A DNA stretch of 64,000 nt, from positions 186,001 through 250,000 of the forward strand of contig NZ_JAHKPJ010000016.1 of the NCBI RefSeq assembly GCF_018860345.1. Reading direction: 5' to 3'. This DNA comes from Psychrosphaera sp. F3M07 (GTDB taxonomy: Bacteria; Pseudomonadota; Gammaproteobacteria; Enterobacterales; Alteromonadaceae). Below, in pieces: positions 20,232-31,098 of the stretch (position 1 is its first letter; each line of letters starts with the position of its first letter). The translations under genes were made by a program, and so were the position numbers. Under the pieces are notes generated by a model. It made no database searches, was not told where the DNA came from, and worked only from the letters and a program-made list of their open reading frames with translations.

Positions 20232-20972
20232 ATGACATTTACAGACGGCGTTAAATTTTTCTTATCTGGATTTTCTCTTATTCAGACCAAAGGGTTAAAA
20301 CGATTTGTTTTAGTTCCTCTTATTGTAAATTTTATCCTTTTTAGTTTTGCTATTGGCTACCTTTTAACTGAACTTGGTTTGCACATTGACTGGTTAATAA
20401 GTTATTTACCCAGTTGGTTAACTTGGTTAGGCACTCTAATTTATCCCATTGCACTTCTGATATTGCTGTTTCTTTTCAGTTTATTTTTTACGACCGCAGC
20501 CAATTGGTTAGCAGCGCCTTTTAATGGGGTACTAGCGGAACGTGTAGAACAACACTTAAGTGGGCAAACGCCTGATAAAGATAACTTTGTTGCAATAATT
20601 AAGGCCATTCCACACACCTTATTACGAGAGTGGAAAAAATTAGTTTATTTTATTCCTCGTTTTATCGGCTACTTTTTGGTTGGTTTAATCTTACCTGGAC
20701 TAGGTCAAATTATTTGGTTTTTATTCATCGCTTGGGTGCTAGCGGTGCAATATTGCGACTATGCATTTGATAATAATAAATATAGTTTTGACTATATGCG
20801 TCATGTTCTTAGACAAAACAAATCCGCTTGTTTTGGCTTTGGTTCAATGATCTCAATTTTTACTATGGTGCCTATTTTAAATTTATTAGTCATGCCGGTC
20901 GCAATATGTGGAGCAACCGCTATGTGGGTAGAGCACCTAAAACAACAAGTTGAGTCAAGTCCCCCAAACTAA
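20232..20972 (+). CDS. cysZ: CysZ-family sulfate uptake membrane protein
   Basis: Inner-membrane protein of the CysZ/EI24 family, linked in E. coli to sulfate entry for cysteine synthesis. The 246 residues carry hydrophobic segments near 25-50, 65-95, 140-175 and 200-225. The typical opening GVKFFLSGFSLIQTKGLKRFVLVPL and PFNGVLAERVEQHLSG (about 98-113) are seen. It is divergent from smc. No sulfate assimilation genes are adjacent. Confidence 0.87.
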   Translation: MTFTDGVKFFLSGFSLIQTKGLKRFVLVPLIVNFILFSFAIGYLLTELGLHIDWLISYLPSWLTWLGTLIYPIALLILLFLFSLFFTTAANWLAAPFNGVLAERVEQHLSGQTPDKDNFVAIIKAIPHTLLREWKKLVYFIPRFIGYFLVGLILPGLGQIIWFLFIAWVLAVQYCDYAFDNNKYSFDYMRHVLRQNKSACFGFGSMISIFTMVPILNLLVMPVAICGATAMWVEHLKQQVESSPPN

Positions 20973-21080
20973 TTATAAAATTAAGTACCTTTGAAGTTAA
21001 TAAGCGCTTTGCATTCTAAGCTCAGAAGATTTATGTTTACATAGTGGTAAATAAACTAGGTCTTTATATTAAGGTGTTAA

Positions 21081-22727
21081 GTGCAAAACTTTGAATATAA
21101 ATTTAGTAAAAAACAACTAACCCTTTCTACGATTCTAAATCAAGAATCGGAACCGTTAGATGCATCAGTTATAACTAAACAACTTCAACAATCTGAATAC
21201 TCAAATTTAGAAGTGCAGATTGATAACATCGCCAAGTTTGTCAAATCAGCCAATATCAAATTGGCTGATATTAAGAAAAACAAGTTACCGGCTAACCCAA
21301 TAGAAACAATTGCAGCAAAAGCGGTCGATGCGATGATCAGCATTTCAATTGATAAAGAAAAAATGTCAGTTGAAGCACAAGTCACCACGCCTATTGGTGG
21401 GATCCATATAGATTTGGCTGTGATAAAAAAAACCTGTATCAATTCTGGAGTTCGTTACGGTTTAAAATCTTCATTAATAAAAGAACTATTAACACTCTGT
21501 AAAGAGGCAGAACCTGGTACCTTAGTTACTCATGAGATCGCCAAAGGCCTTCATGAAGTTAATGGAAATAATGCATACTTAACACCCCTAGTTGAACTAT
21601 TCTCAGAGACTTTCCGCAACCCTAAAGAACAAGCAGACGGGAGTGTTGACTTAAAAGACTTAGGGAATATTGACACGGTTACTCAAGACCAACCTGTACT
21701 AGAAAAGATCCCATATACATGTGGCACTGAAGGAATGAATGTATTTGGCGAGTCAATACCAGCTATTCCAGGTAAAGATATAAAGCTACCACTAAACCCT
21801 AGTGTAAAGGTTAGCCCTGACAATCCAAACCTCCTGCTTGCTGATAAAGAGGGTCTTGTCCGTTTTGACGGTAAAGAACTGGTTATTGATGATGTTTTTA
21901 TGTTGCCTGAGTTAGATCCACAAAAAGGACATGTTAAATTTAAAGGAAGCGTGGTTATTCAAGGAGATGTTTCACCAGATATGAAACTGACCGCCACCGG
22001 TGATGTTGTTATTGGAGGGTTTGTAGAATCAGCGGTTATAAAGTGTGGTGGCGAATTAACAATTTTATCTGGTGCATCTGGCCGTATAGAAGAAGATAAA
22101 ACAAATGGTCAGCATTACACCTGTATTCTGCAATCGGGCGGACAAATCAACCTAGACTTCGCTAACCAATGCGAAATTACCGCTAAAACACTGGTGAATG
22201 TTAAACGCCAGGTCAGTCACTGCATAATAACAGCCAACAGCCTTAAGGTTGGCCAAGGTAAAAAACCAAAAGGACAAATCACTGGTGGACGTTTTTTACT
22301 TTGTAAAACATTAGAGGCTGGCACGATTGGAACTGAATCTAACGTTGCCACTGATATAAGTATGAATCGAACTTACGATATTTTCATTAATAAAGAAATT
22401 GAGTTGGCTGATTGGATACAAGAAATGGTAACTCGACGTGAGAATTTAGAAGTCAGTTATAACAGTACAATGGATCCTAATAAAAAACTCGAATTAGAAC
22501 CTCAACTCACAATGTTACAGTCCAAAATAGAAAGATATACTGGTTACCGAGCTGAATTAATTAAGAAACGGCGTGAGTATATGGATAACGTTTTTGTGAA
22601 GGTAAATACAAAACTTTACCCAAAAGTCTCCTTTTTCATGACTGACAATGCCGTAATTAGTGAAGAAAAAGGGCCGTCCGTAATCAAGATAGACGACTTT
22701 GAATTAAAAATATTACCTTTGATTTAA
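21081..22727 (+). CDS. FapA/DUF342 family protein
   Basis: 548-residue cytosolic protein of the DUF342 (FapA, COG1315) family; members form a polymer-like right-handed beta-solenoid and have been linked to polar flagellum and cell-pole functions in Vibrio. The central repeat region (about 260-430) includes GHVKFKGSVVIQGDV and ATGDVVIGGFVESA, and a C-terminal coiled-coil part follows (ELADWIQEMVTRRENLEVSY). The start is GTG behind AAGGTG. It is convergent with the giant minus-strand gene (5 bases between stops). Function here is inferred only. Confidence 0.8.
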   Translation: MQNFEYKFSKKQLTLSTILNQESEPLDASVITKQLQQSEYSNLEVQIDNIAKFVKSANIKLADIKKNKLPANPIETIAAKAVDAMISISIDKEKMSVEAQVTTPIGGIHIDLAVIKKTCINSGVRYGLKSSLIKELLTLCKEAEPGTLVTHEIAKGLHEVNGNNAYLTPLVELFSETFRNPKEQADGSVDLKDLGNIDTVTQDQPVLEKIPYTCGTEGMNVFGESIPAIPGKDIKLPLNPSVKVSPDNPNLLLADKEGLVRFDGKELVIDDVFMLPELDPQKGHVKFKGSVVIQGDVSPDMKLTATGDVVIGGFVESAVIKCGGELTILSGASGRIEEDKTNGQHYTCILQSGGQINLDFANQCEITAKTLVNVKRQVSHCIITANSLKVGQGKKPKGQITGGRFLLCKTLEAGTIGTESNVATDISMNRTYDIFINKEIELADWIQEMVTRRENLEVSYNSTMDPNKKLELEPQLTMLQSKIERYTGYRAELIKKRREYMDNVFVKVNTKLYPKVSFFMTDNAVISEEKGPSVIKIDDFELKILPLI

Positions 22728-22732
22728 TTGGT

Positions 22733-25700
22733 TTAACAACTCGATTTACGCTGATACTTACGTCGTGAAAGTATCAGCAGGATCATAACTGAAAATATAT
22801 ACCAATGAATGACCCCACCGGCGTCATTTTTTTCAATAACATCTTGTTTTTCAATCAAAATAGTAATTGATTTTTCGCTGATCGCTTCACCGTCAGACAC
22901 TTCAAACATCACCGTTATTCCAGTTTGTTCATCTACTTCTGGAATCTTTATTGTTGGTGTTAAAGTATTTGTATTAAACATTTCTACTGTAATTCCTGTC
23001 GTTTGTGTCCAGCTATAAATTAAATCATCACCATCAGCATCAGATATTATCGCTTGTAACGTTACTTCACTGCCGCTTGTTACTGACATGTCACTTATCA
23101 TTTCAATGATAGGCGCTCGGTTTACGATTACTTCACCATCAACTTGTGCTTTTACCGTGACTAAAATTATACTGCTACTGGACAACTCACCGTCATGGAC
23201 AATTAATTCGAATTCAAGTTGCTTTTCTGCTTCAACCATAGGTGCGGTAAACGTAAATTTAAAACTATCATTATTTAACATATCAATAGGATCACCGCTA
23301 TTTTGATACCATTTATAAGACAGGTTTGCCGCATCGTCATCTTCAACGTTAGCTTCTAGAATGACAAAATCACCAGCATTAACTGTTTTAACTGAATCTA
23401 ATGTTATTACAGGTGCTAAATTCACATAATCACTGTTGTCTATGGTCAAGGTTATGCCTGCGACATTTTTTGAAAATGCGATTTGACCATTTATATCACC
23501 AACAAATAGATCTAAATCTGAATCACCATCGATGTCGACAAATACAGGCACAGATGCACCTTTTACCGCAAAGTCTAAAAATGGATTGTTTTCAGCTGTA
23601 CTGATTTCAAATAACGCAGCTTTTGCACTTCCTGTATTTTCATACAAAACAAGACTACCTGCAGTGTTGCCTAGGACTAAGTCGTAATCATCGTCTTTAT
23701 CAATATCGATAAATGTAGTGACAACCGAAAAATAACCTTTAATTGTATAAAGAGGATTTTCATTCATTAATTTTTCTGAAAATGAAGGATTAGAAGCCGT
23801 GCCACTGTTTAAGAAAAATCGTATATTTCCAAGACTGTTGCTTATAAATGCGTCGAGATCACGGTCTCCATCAATATCAACAAATGATATTTTAGCTAAA
23901 CTCCCCGCATCAATACCGCTAAATGGATTTTCACTGGCAGCCGATTGTTGGTAGCTAAGTGAAGAGCCCGTACTAGTATTTCTTATTAATCGAATAAATC
24001 CATCACTGTCACCGATAAATAAATCTTGATCACCATCATTGTCAATATCGACAAAACTTGGAGTAGAATGGAAGCTACTTGCAAACTCAGTAAGCAAAGT
24101 ATTGCTGCTTGCCAATTGAATGAAATCAGGCGTTAACGAATTACCGTCATTAATGAATAATTTTAGCTCTCCACTAGCCGTTCCAACCAATAAATCGAAG
24201 TCATTATCATTGTCGATATCCGCAAAACTTGGGTATGCATTTTCGCCAACATCAATATTAAATAATGGTGCTGCATTATTTTCTAGGGTTAAAAAATCAA
24301 CCGCATTATATAAATTCAACTGATTACCAGTTTCATCTTTAATAATGATAGATAAAGTTCGAGATTCTGTTGGCTGCTCACTGTTATTGCCATAACTGAG
24401 TGAGGTTAACACTGCTTCGACGGCATCATTGTTAGCCAGTTCATTAAAGCTAATCAAAAAGTTTGAGCCCGCAATACCAGAATTATTTGGATCAATTTGA
24501 GCGATAACCATCCCTTTGAAGTACACATCTCCAGTATCTTCATTAAAGCTTAATTCAAGTTCTTCGTTATCAATTAATGTAATTGAGTCTTCAGATAATA
24601 ATCCGCTGATAATAATTTGATGATCTTGGTAATTATTATCAGGATCGATCAACGATACATTCGGTAAAATGGCTGACATATTGCCATTAGTGACACTTTG
24701 TTTTCCAAGCGAAATGTTTGTTAATCCCGTTACTTCCGCTTGTTCTTGCTGATTTACAACCACAACAATTAAATCAATATTTGTCTGATATTCACCATCA
24801 TTAACGCTAACAGTAAGTGAATACTCACCGTCAAGGTTATAATCATTTGGCGATTCAAAATTTGGAATTTGGTTTAATTCTAGATAACCATCAATTAATT
24901 GAAAATGCGGTTTATCATCACCACTTAAGATCACCGTCAGCTCATCATTCTCAGGATCAAAAATTTCTAATAGATAAGATAATTGTGTGTTTTCATCTAC
25001 TTCAACTCTATTCGCCGATAAAATGGCTGGAGCTTCATTTACATCGATAACCGATACGCTTAATTCAACATCTATTGATTCGCCTTTAATGTCGGATACT
25101 TTTACCATTACTTGATAGTTATTATTTAAATCGTCATCTATCGGCGACTCAAAGTTTATGTCATGTTTAAATGATAATTGGCCATAATCATCAATGTTAA
25201 AATGAACATGATCATCACCTAATAATTGATAACTCAATTCAGTTTTATCTAAATAATCCACGTCAATAACTTGCACAAAAGTCGTATTTTCAACTATGGA
25301 TATTGACGTTGGCCCTAGGTAATTCATCTCTACCACATTGTTAACCACTATTGCAGTATTACTCGTGCTATTCGCCCCCCTTTCATCCGTAGCGATAACC
25401 GCGATGTCATATTGATTATTAACATCTTTATCCGACGGTTTTTCAAAGTTTGGTGCAACAACAAACTTAATATAACCTTGAGTATCAATTGTAAATAATG
25501 CTGAATCTTCCCCCGACAAGCTATATGTCACATTTTCATTTTCTGGGTCTTGGACTTGAGCTTGTATCACTTCAACGCTATTTTCAGAAACACTTACATT
25601 GGAAAACAAAGTTAACTCTGGTGCTTCGTTGACTTCTACAACCTTAATATTGATAGGATTAATGGTCGAATTTCCATCAGTATCTGTGGTTATTACGTCT

Positions 25701-28700
25701 AATTCATATTGATTATCAAGATTTTTATCCATTGGGTTTTCATAATTAGGATTGGCGTTAAACACTAATTGTCCTAATGCATTAATTTCAAAAACATCCT
25801 TATCTTCGCCCGTTAATGTAAATCTATACGCATTATCATTTTCATCACGTAGTTTTACTATTGCAACATATGTACTATTTTCTGACACTAAAAACGTATT
25901 GGTTTGGCTAAAGTCTACAGGGGCCGATTCTATTATTTGAACGCTGGTAGTTACAGAGCTTTGTGCACCTTGAGGGTCTTCCACTATAACGTCAAATTGG
26001 TATATATTGTCCCCATCAAAATCCATTGGATTATCATGGGTCATTAATTGGCTGAACGACATGACGCCATTATCATCAATATTGATCCAATGGGCATCAA
26101 CGCCTTCAACCTTGAGGTTTACCGTATCTCCATCGGCGTCTAAAAAAGACACTTGTCCGATTTCAAAGTGATTTTCTATCACCGTATATAAGGGTTGTGC
26201 ATTTATTTGTGGGGTATCATTTGCACCAAGTACTTCTAATAAAATACCTGAATTGTTTTTGAAGTAGCTGATACTTCCATCATCACTTCCAATCAAAAGA
26301 TCTGAGTCGCCATCCATATCTAAATCAATAAACGTAGGGGCTGAATAACTTGATACTGATACATTGTTAAACGGATTATTTTCGCCAATTAATTCGACAA
26401 ACATCGGCGATAAATAATTACCTATATTTTGGTAATATTGCAGCGTTCCAGATGCATTGCCTAGCACTAAATCAAAGTCGCCATCTTGATCAAAGTCGAC
26501 AAAACTAGGAGCACTAGACTTACTCGATTTTATATCCTCGAGTATATGGGAAGAAACATCATCAATGTTTACGTCAAACTTAAAAGTGTATCCATCACCA
26601 CTATTTTCAAAGTAATAAACATTTCCACTCAAGCTACCAACAAACACATCTGAGTCTGAATCACCATCTATATCAACAAATACAGGAGTCGAATTATCAC
26701 CCACATCTAATAAGTAAAATGGATTATTTGCATTCATTAATTCTGCAAACTGTGGTTGTTCTGTGGTTCCTACGTTTAGAAAGAAATCTAACGTTCCGTC
26801 GTTTTCTCCAGCTAATACATCAACTTTATCGTCATAATTTAACTTAGAAAATGTTAAAGCACGTTCATATCGTGTCATTACTTCACTAAATGCATCGACT
26901 GCCTGGTTATCTTCTACAAATGCTATATCGATGTCATTGGTAACATTGTTATAAGATTGAAGTTGTTTGGCGAACTGTGTAACAAAACTGTCTAAATCGC
27001 CATCATTGTCTACGTCTGCAAAACTAGGTTTAACTGATTTTCCAAAACTCATTCCATTAAACGGATTTAAGTTTGGCATTAATTCAAACCCGTTATAGTT
27101 CACTATCGATATATTACCGACACGTGGGTGGGTAAAGTTGAATGTAATCACACGTTGAGATTGAGGGTTTGCTAAATCACTACTAAACATTAAACTCTGG
27201 AATATTGAGTGGATTATTTCTGCTGTTGCAAACTCAGTAAACGTCATGCTAAAACTAGCACCGTTAACACCATTATTTTCATTGTCGATGGTTGCAATTA
27301 AATTGCCTTGATATATAACTTCATTTTCATAAACAATAAATTCACTACTATCACTGGCGACTAATTGTATGTTATCCCCATCCAGTAAGCCGGAGATCGT
27401 TAACTTTTGATCTGCAAAATCTTCCCCAAAATCATTTAACATTATATTGGAAAATAATTTAGCGGATAAACCATCCGAAATGTCATCTTCTTCAAATGGA
27501 TCAACTCTTGTGTATTTAGCCGATATATTTTCAATTTCATTGTCTACCGTGATTTCAAGGTCAATTTGAGCAGATTGCTCAACTTCGTCAGTCACTACGA
27601 TAGTTAATTGGTAGTTGTTATCCTTATCTTTGTCTAACGGTAATTCAAAATCAGCTGGGCTAATAAAAGATAACACACCCTTATCATTCAAATTAAACAG
27701 TGCACCATCGTCACCCAACAGCTCTATAATTAACGATTCGGTCTCTGGGTTCTCGATTTCAAATAAAGCTAATTCAGATCGGTTTTCAATCACCGTTATC
27801 TGCTCATCTCCCTTAATGGTTGGAGCTTCATTTATGTCTAAAACGGTAATCGTTAAATCTAATATATTACTGGCGCCAGCAACATCCGTTACTTGAATGG
27901 ATAATGAATAAATGTTGTCTGCGTTTTGATCTGTTGGTAATTCAAAATTTGGATTTGCAATAAAGTTCAAGTCATTATTTTCTAGAACCTCAAACTGGAG
28001 CGCATCATCACCGAATAATTCTACCTGCCAATCATCTCCTTCTTCATCCGTGATGGATAACGAAGTTACAAATCTTGTATTCTCATCAACGTCTTGGGTT
28101 GAAATAACATCGATAATTGGAGCATCGTTTACTGGGGAAATTTCAAACGAAAATTTAGAGTCATCATATAAAACCTTAACTTCACCAGCTTTATTTCCAC
28201 TTATTAAATCAGGAAACCCGTCGTTATTAATATCAACAAATATTGGGGTTACATGTTCACCCACGTTAATTGTACTAAATTGATTTTCTTCATCACTTTG
28301 TTTTATGTAACTGCGCATGTCATTTACAGGTAGGTTCAAATACAAATTTAACGAACCATCCGTTTCGCCTAAAAGCAAATCGACAAAACCATCATAGTTA
28401 AAATCATAAAGAAAAGGAGCTGCACGAGAATGCTCTCTTACATCTTGAAAAATATTGTCGCCATATCCTTTTAGAACAAAACTAGGTTCAAATTTGGTCC
28501 CTATATTCTCATAATAACTAAGCCCGCCATTAAGTCGGCCAAATAATGCATCGATTAAACCATCAGAATTAATATCTAGAAAGTTAGGTTTAACTGTATA
28601 ATTAATACGCTCTTTAAACGGGTTAGCCTGATCATTTAATACAAACTCAGGAGCCGATTTTGACCCTATATTTTCATAAAAAGTAACAATCCCTTTATTT

Positions 28701-29485
28701 TCACCTAGGAAAAAATCAAAATCACCATCTCCATCGATATCAGTAAAGGCTGGAAATGAATAGGTTAAATTTAGCGTACTTACCGGTGCGAGTGGACTAT
28801 TCTCGGTATCCAGCACAAATAAAGGATTATTACTATCGCCAGTGTTGCGATAAAATGTAAGTTCTCCGTTTTTATCGCCTACAACCAAATCAAAATCTGT
28901 ATCATCATCTATATCAACAAGAGCAACTGTTGTTTCCTCTTTCATATTTTCATCATCAAAAACCACTAGTTCTTGTGGGCTTTGGTAAAAATAGTTATTT
29001 ACAATTTTTGTCACGTCATTTTCGGCGTTTTGTAATTTGATGAGTAAATTACGAGTGTCTGGTTGTGGATTTTGATTAAAAATGAAAATAGATCTTAACG
29101 TTGCTTGAATAGACAATTTATTGGCTGAAGCATTAAACTGAATTTTAAAATCGTCCGACTCTGCACTTAATTCACCTGAGAAAACGCCAATTATTTTATT
29201 TTCAAATAAAATACTGTTAGTAGCAGCATCAATAGAAATAAGCTCTGAGTTGTATAAAGTTATTTGATCTACTTTAACTCCGGTCGAAATGAAAAGGTTA
29301 ACCGAACTGAAATCAAAATATTCATCCGATAGTATGATGTCTGGCAGCAAGTAAAAACCAGTTTCTAACTCAACTTCAGAATATGTACGAACCTCTAAAT
29401 GTGACGATGATACCTGTCCTACCCCTTTGAAGGAGAACACACTGCATAAGACAAACGTCAATATTTTAAAAAAAGAAAATTTCAC
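22733..29485 (-). CDS. Giant secreted FG-GAP/VCBS and cadherin-like repeat protein
   Basis: About 2250 residues. I choose the GTG at 29485, which has AAGGA 7 bases before it and begins a signal peptide (KFSFFKILTFVLCSVFSF); an upstream TTG at 29509 is also in frame. Three blocks of FG-GAP/VCBS-type repeats (pattern FVDIDGDGDxDLFVG....Y..N.G; about 190-440, 850-1090 and 1750-2020) alternate with about seven cadherin-like modules (NEAPxI...V.EN / N.YQL.V.V.D). Two PKD/REJ-like modules follow (about 2025-2215). The C-terminus has GG, a membrane helix and RRKYQRK, resembling a GlyGly-CTERM sorting tail. Probably a surface adhesin or polysaccharide/calcium-binding protein. It stands alone, between FapA and moeA. 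Confidence 0.8.
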   Translation of the reverse strand: MKFSFFKILTFVLCSVFSFKGVGQVSSSHLEVRTYSEVELETGFYLLPDIILSDEYFDFSSVNLFISTGVKVDQITLYNSELISIDAATNSILFENKIIGVFSGELSAESDDFKIQFNASANKLSIQATLRSIFIFNQNPQPDTRNLLIKLQNAENDVTKIVNNYFYQSPQELVVFDDENMKEETTVALVDIDDDTDFDLVVGDKNGELTFYRNTGDSNNPLFVLDTENSPLAPVSTLNLTYSFPAFTDIDGDGDFDFFLGENKGIVTFYENIGSKSAPEFVLNDQANPFKERINYTVKPNFLDINSDGLIDALFGRLNGGLSYYENIGTKFEPSFVLKGYGDNIFQDVREHSRAAPFLYDFNYDGFVDLLLGETDGSLNLYLNLPVNDMRSYIKQSDEENQFSTINVGEHVTPIFVDINNDGFPDLISGNKAGEVKVLYDDSKFSFEISPVNDAPIIDVISTQDVDENTRFVTSLSITDEEGDDWQVELFGDDALQFEVLENNDLNFIANPNFELPTDQNADNIYSLSIQVTDVAGASNILDLTITVLDINEAPTIKGDEQITVIENRSELALFEIENPETESLIIELLGDDGALFNLNDKGVLSFISPADFELPLDKDKDNNYQLTIVVTDEVEQSAQIDLEITVDNEIENISAKYTRVDPFEEDDISDGLSAKLFSNIMLNDFGEDFADQKLTISGLLDGDNIQLVASDSSEFIVYENEVIYQGNLIATIDNENNGVNGASFSMTFTEFATAEIIHSIFQSLMFSSDLANPQSQRVITFNFTHPRVGNISIVNYNGFELMPNLNPFNGMSFGKSVKPSFADVDNDGDLDSFVTQFAKQLQSYNNVTNDIDIAFVEDNQAVDAFSEVMTRYERALTFSKLNYDDKVDVLAGENDGTLDFFLNVGTTEQPQFAELMNANNPFYLLDVGDNSTPVFVDIDGDSDSDVFVGSLSGNVYYFENSGDGYTFKFDVNIDDVSSHILEDIKSSKSSAPSFVDFDQDGDFDLVLGNASGTLQYYQNIGNYLSPMFVELIGENNPFNNVSVSSYSAPTFIDLDMDGDSDLLIGSDDGSISYFKNNSGILLEVLGANDTPQINAQPLYTVIENHFEIGQVSFLDADGDTVNLKVEGVDAHWINIDDNGVMSFSQLMTHDNPMDFDGDNIYQFDVIVEDPQGAQSSVTTSVQIIESAPVDFSQTNTFLVSENSTYVAIVKLRDENDNAYRFTLTGEDKDVFEINALGQLVFNANPNYENPMDKNLDNQYELDVITTDTDGNSTINPINIKVVEVNEAPELTLFSNVSVSENSVEVIQAQVQDPENENVTYSLSGEDSALFTIDTQGYIKFVVAPNFEKPSDKDVNNQYDIAVIATDERGANSTSNTAIVVNNVVEMNYLGPTSISIVENTTFVQVIDVDYLDKTELSYQLLGDDHVHFNIDDYGQLSFKHDINFESPIDDDLNNNYQVMVKVSDIKGESIDVELSVSVIDVNEAPAILSANRVEVDENTQLSYLLEIFDPENDELTVILSGDDKPHFQLIDGYLELNQIPNFESPNDYNLDGEYSLTVSVNDGEYQTNIDLIVVVVNQQEQAEVTGLTNISLGKQSVTNGNMSAILPNVSLIDPDNNYQDHQIIISGLLSEDSITLIDNEELELSFNEDTGDVYFKGMVIAQIDPNNSGIAGSNFLISFNELANNDAVEAVLTSLSYGNNSEQPTESRTLSIIIKDETGNQLNLYNAVDFLTLENNAAPLFNIDVGENAYPSFADIDNDNDFDLLVGTASGELKLFINDGNSLTPDFIQLASSNTLLTEFASSFHSTPSFVDIDNDGDQDLFIGDSDGFIRLIRNTSTGSSLSYQQSAASENPFSGIDAGSLAKISFVDIDGDRDLDAFISNSLGNIRFFLNSGTASNPSFSEKLMNENPLYTIKGYFSVVTTFIDIDKDDDYDLVLGNTAGSLVLYENTGSAKAALFEISTAENNPFLDFAVKGASVPVFVDIDGDSDLDLFVGDINGQIAFSKNVAGITLTIDNSDYVNLAPVITLDSVKTVNAGDFVILEANVEDDDAANLSYKWYQNSGDPIDMLNNDSFKFTFTAPMVEAEKQLEFELIVHDGELSSSSIILVTVKAQVDGEVIVNRAPIIEMISDMSVTSGSEVTLQAIISDADGDDLIYSWTQTTGITVEMFNTNTLTPTIKIPEVDEQTGITVMFEVSDGEAISEKSITILIEKQDVIEKNDAGGVIHWYIFSVMILLILSRRKYQRKSSC

Positions 29486-29729
29486 ACCAGAATCCTTTAA
29501 GATACTCAAGAATAACCATTAAACGCCCTAGTAATCGCAATTTTCGCGCCAATTCCTCAATCCCTTCTGCCACAAGGTTTTCGATGTAAAAGTGAAGTTG
29601 TTAAAGGTCTGCGTCAAAATATAGTTAGTAAATAAAAGTGAGTCTTAAGGTAAAACCCTAAGACATATTAAGATATGATTGAAAAGAACTAATTAGTACA
29701 AACGACTATGTCGTTAAATAAGGAAAATT

Positions 29730-30989
29730 ATGACAACTTGTTACAATGTGCCTAACTTGATGCCTTTTGAATTAGCCAAAAGTACATTGTTAAGTAACAT
29801 AAAAAAAATCACGGAAACCGAAAGTATTCTTATCCAAAATGCGGATAATCGTATATTAGCTGAAGTGATAACCTCTCCCTTGAATGTGCCAGCATTTAAT
29901 AATTCGGCCATGGACGGTTACGCCATCCGCGATGATGCATTAAGTGATAAAAACGTAACGTCTGCCCCATTCACCCAATTTAAGTTAGTGGGCACCTCCT
30001 TGGCAGGCACACCATTTAATGGTGAATTAAATAACGGAGAATGCATTCGTATTATGACAGGTGCAGTAGTTCCGCAAAGTGCCAATTCTGTGGTGATGCA
30101 GGAAAATGTTGATGCCAATTCAGATGTACTAATCACCTTATTACATCCCGCAAAACTGCATTCTAATATTCGTATTGCTGGTGAAGATATTTTACAAGGG
30201 CATACGTTATTTAATGCAGGTCACAAACTTAATGCGATTGATATTGGTTTATTATCCTCATTAGGCTTAACAACCGTTAATGTATATAGAAAGTTAAAAG
30301 TAGCTGTTTTTTCTACCGGAGATGAACTTAAAATGCCCGGTGAAACATTACAACAAGGTGACATTTACGAAAGTAACAGCCAAGTATTAGTGGCCATGTT
30401 ACAACGATTAAATGTGGATGTAATATCGCTTGGTATTATCGAAGATGACCGTAAAGCGATTGCGGATGCCTTTATTAATGCCGATAAATTAGCCGATGTG
30501 GTGATCACCAGTGGTGGTGTGTCTGTGGGTGATGCGGACTACACTAAAGATGTTTTAAATGATATTGGCGATATTGGATTTTGGAAAGTAGCAATAAAGC
30601 CGGGCAAACCTTTTGCTTTTGGCACTCTACCTAACAGCGTATTTTTGGGATTACCAGGTAACCCAGTTTCTGCTGTCGTCACCTTTCATCAATTAGCCGT
30701 TCCCGCTTTAAGATATATGTCTGGCGGAAATCAAATCCCAAGCATTAAGCTTAATGCCGTCACCACTCACAGCATAAAGAAAAAAACAGGACGCATGGAT
30801 TTTCAACGTGGGAGCATGGCAGTTAACCCAAAAGGCGACCTTCAAGTGACTCCACTTTCGGCACAAGGTTCAGGCATACTGTCTTCAATTAGCAGGGCAA
30901 ATTGTTACATAATCCTTGCCCAAGACAATCAAGGACATCAAGCTGGCGAAACCGTTAGTATCGAGTTATTTGATTCCATTTTGTCTTAA
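29730..30989 (+). CDS. moeA: Molybdopterin molybdenumtransferase MoeA
   Basis: Inserts molybdate into adenylylated molybdopterin in molybdenum-cofactor synthesis. The 419 residues show NSAMDGYAIR (about 56-65), GEDILQGH (about 151-158), the MoCF domain with VFSTGDEL (about 195-202), TSGGVSVGDADYTKDVL (about 263-279), KPGKPFAFG and FLGLPGNPVSAVVTFHQ (about 312-328). It carries AAGGA before the ATG and is followed by a strong bidirectional terminator. No other mo genes are adjacent. Confidence 0.95.
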   Translation: MTTCYNVPNLMPFELAKSTLLSNIKKITETESILIQNADNRILAEVITSPLNVPAFNNSAMDGYAIRDDALSDKNVTSAPFTQFKLVGTSLAGTPFNGELNNGECIRIMTGAVVPQSANSVVMQENVDANSDVLITLLHPAKLHSNIRIAGEDILQGHTLFNAGHKLNAIDIGLLSSLGLTTVNVYRKLKVAVFSTGDELKMPGETLQQGDIYESNSQVLVAMLQRLNVDVISLGIIEDDRKAIADAFINADKLADVVITSGGVSVGDADYTKDVLNDIGDIGFWKVAIKPGKPFAFGTLPNSVFLGLPGNPVSAVVTFHQLAVPALRYMSGGNQIPSIKLNAVTTHSIKKKTGRMDFQRGSMAVNPKGDLQVTPLSAQGSGILSSISRANCYIILAQDNQGHQAGETVSIELFDSILS

Positions 30990-31037
30990 CTCTAAAGCGG
31001 CAAGACAGAAAGGGTAATAATCAGTAATCAGTAAAAT

Positions 31038-31067
31038 AATAAAACCAGTCAAACGACTGGTTTTATT
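31038..31067. terminator. Bidirectional terminator between moeA and eda
   Basis: AATAAAACCAGTC and GACTGGTTTTATT form a 13-bp perfect stem with a 4-base loop. T-rich tails exist on both strands, so it can end the moeA transcript and the uxaB-to-eda transcript. It marks the left border of the pectin island. Confidence 0.9.
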
Positions 31068-31098
31068 TATATTATTACTTTACCAATAAAATCAAAGC

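Noticed and set aside
24817-25050. Several plus-strand frames inside the giant cadherin-like gene
   Set aside because: They are shadows of the repeat coding sequence, with no start signals or domains.
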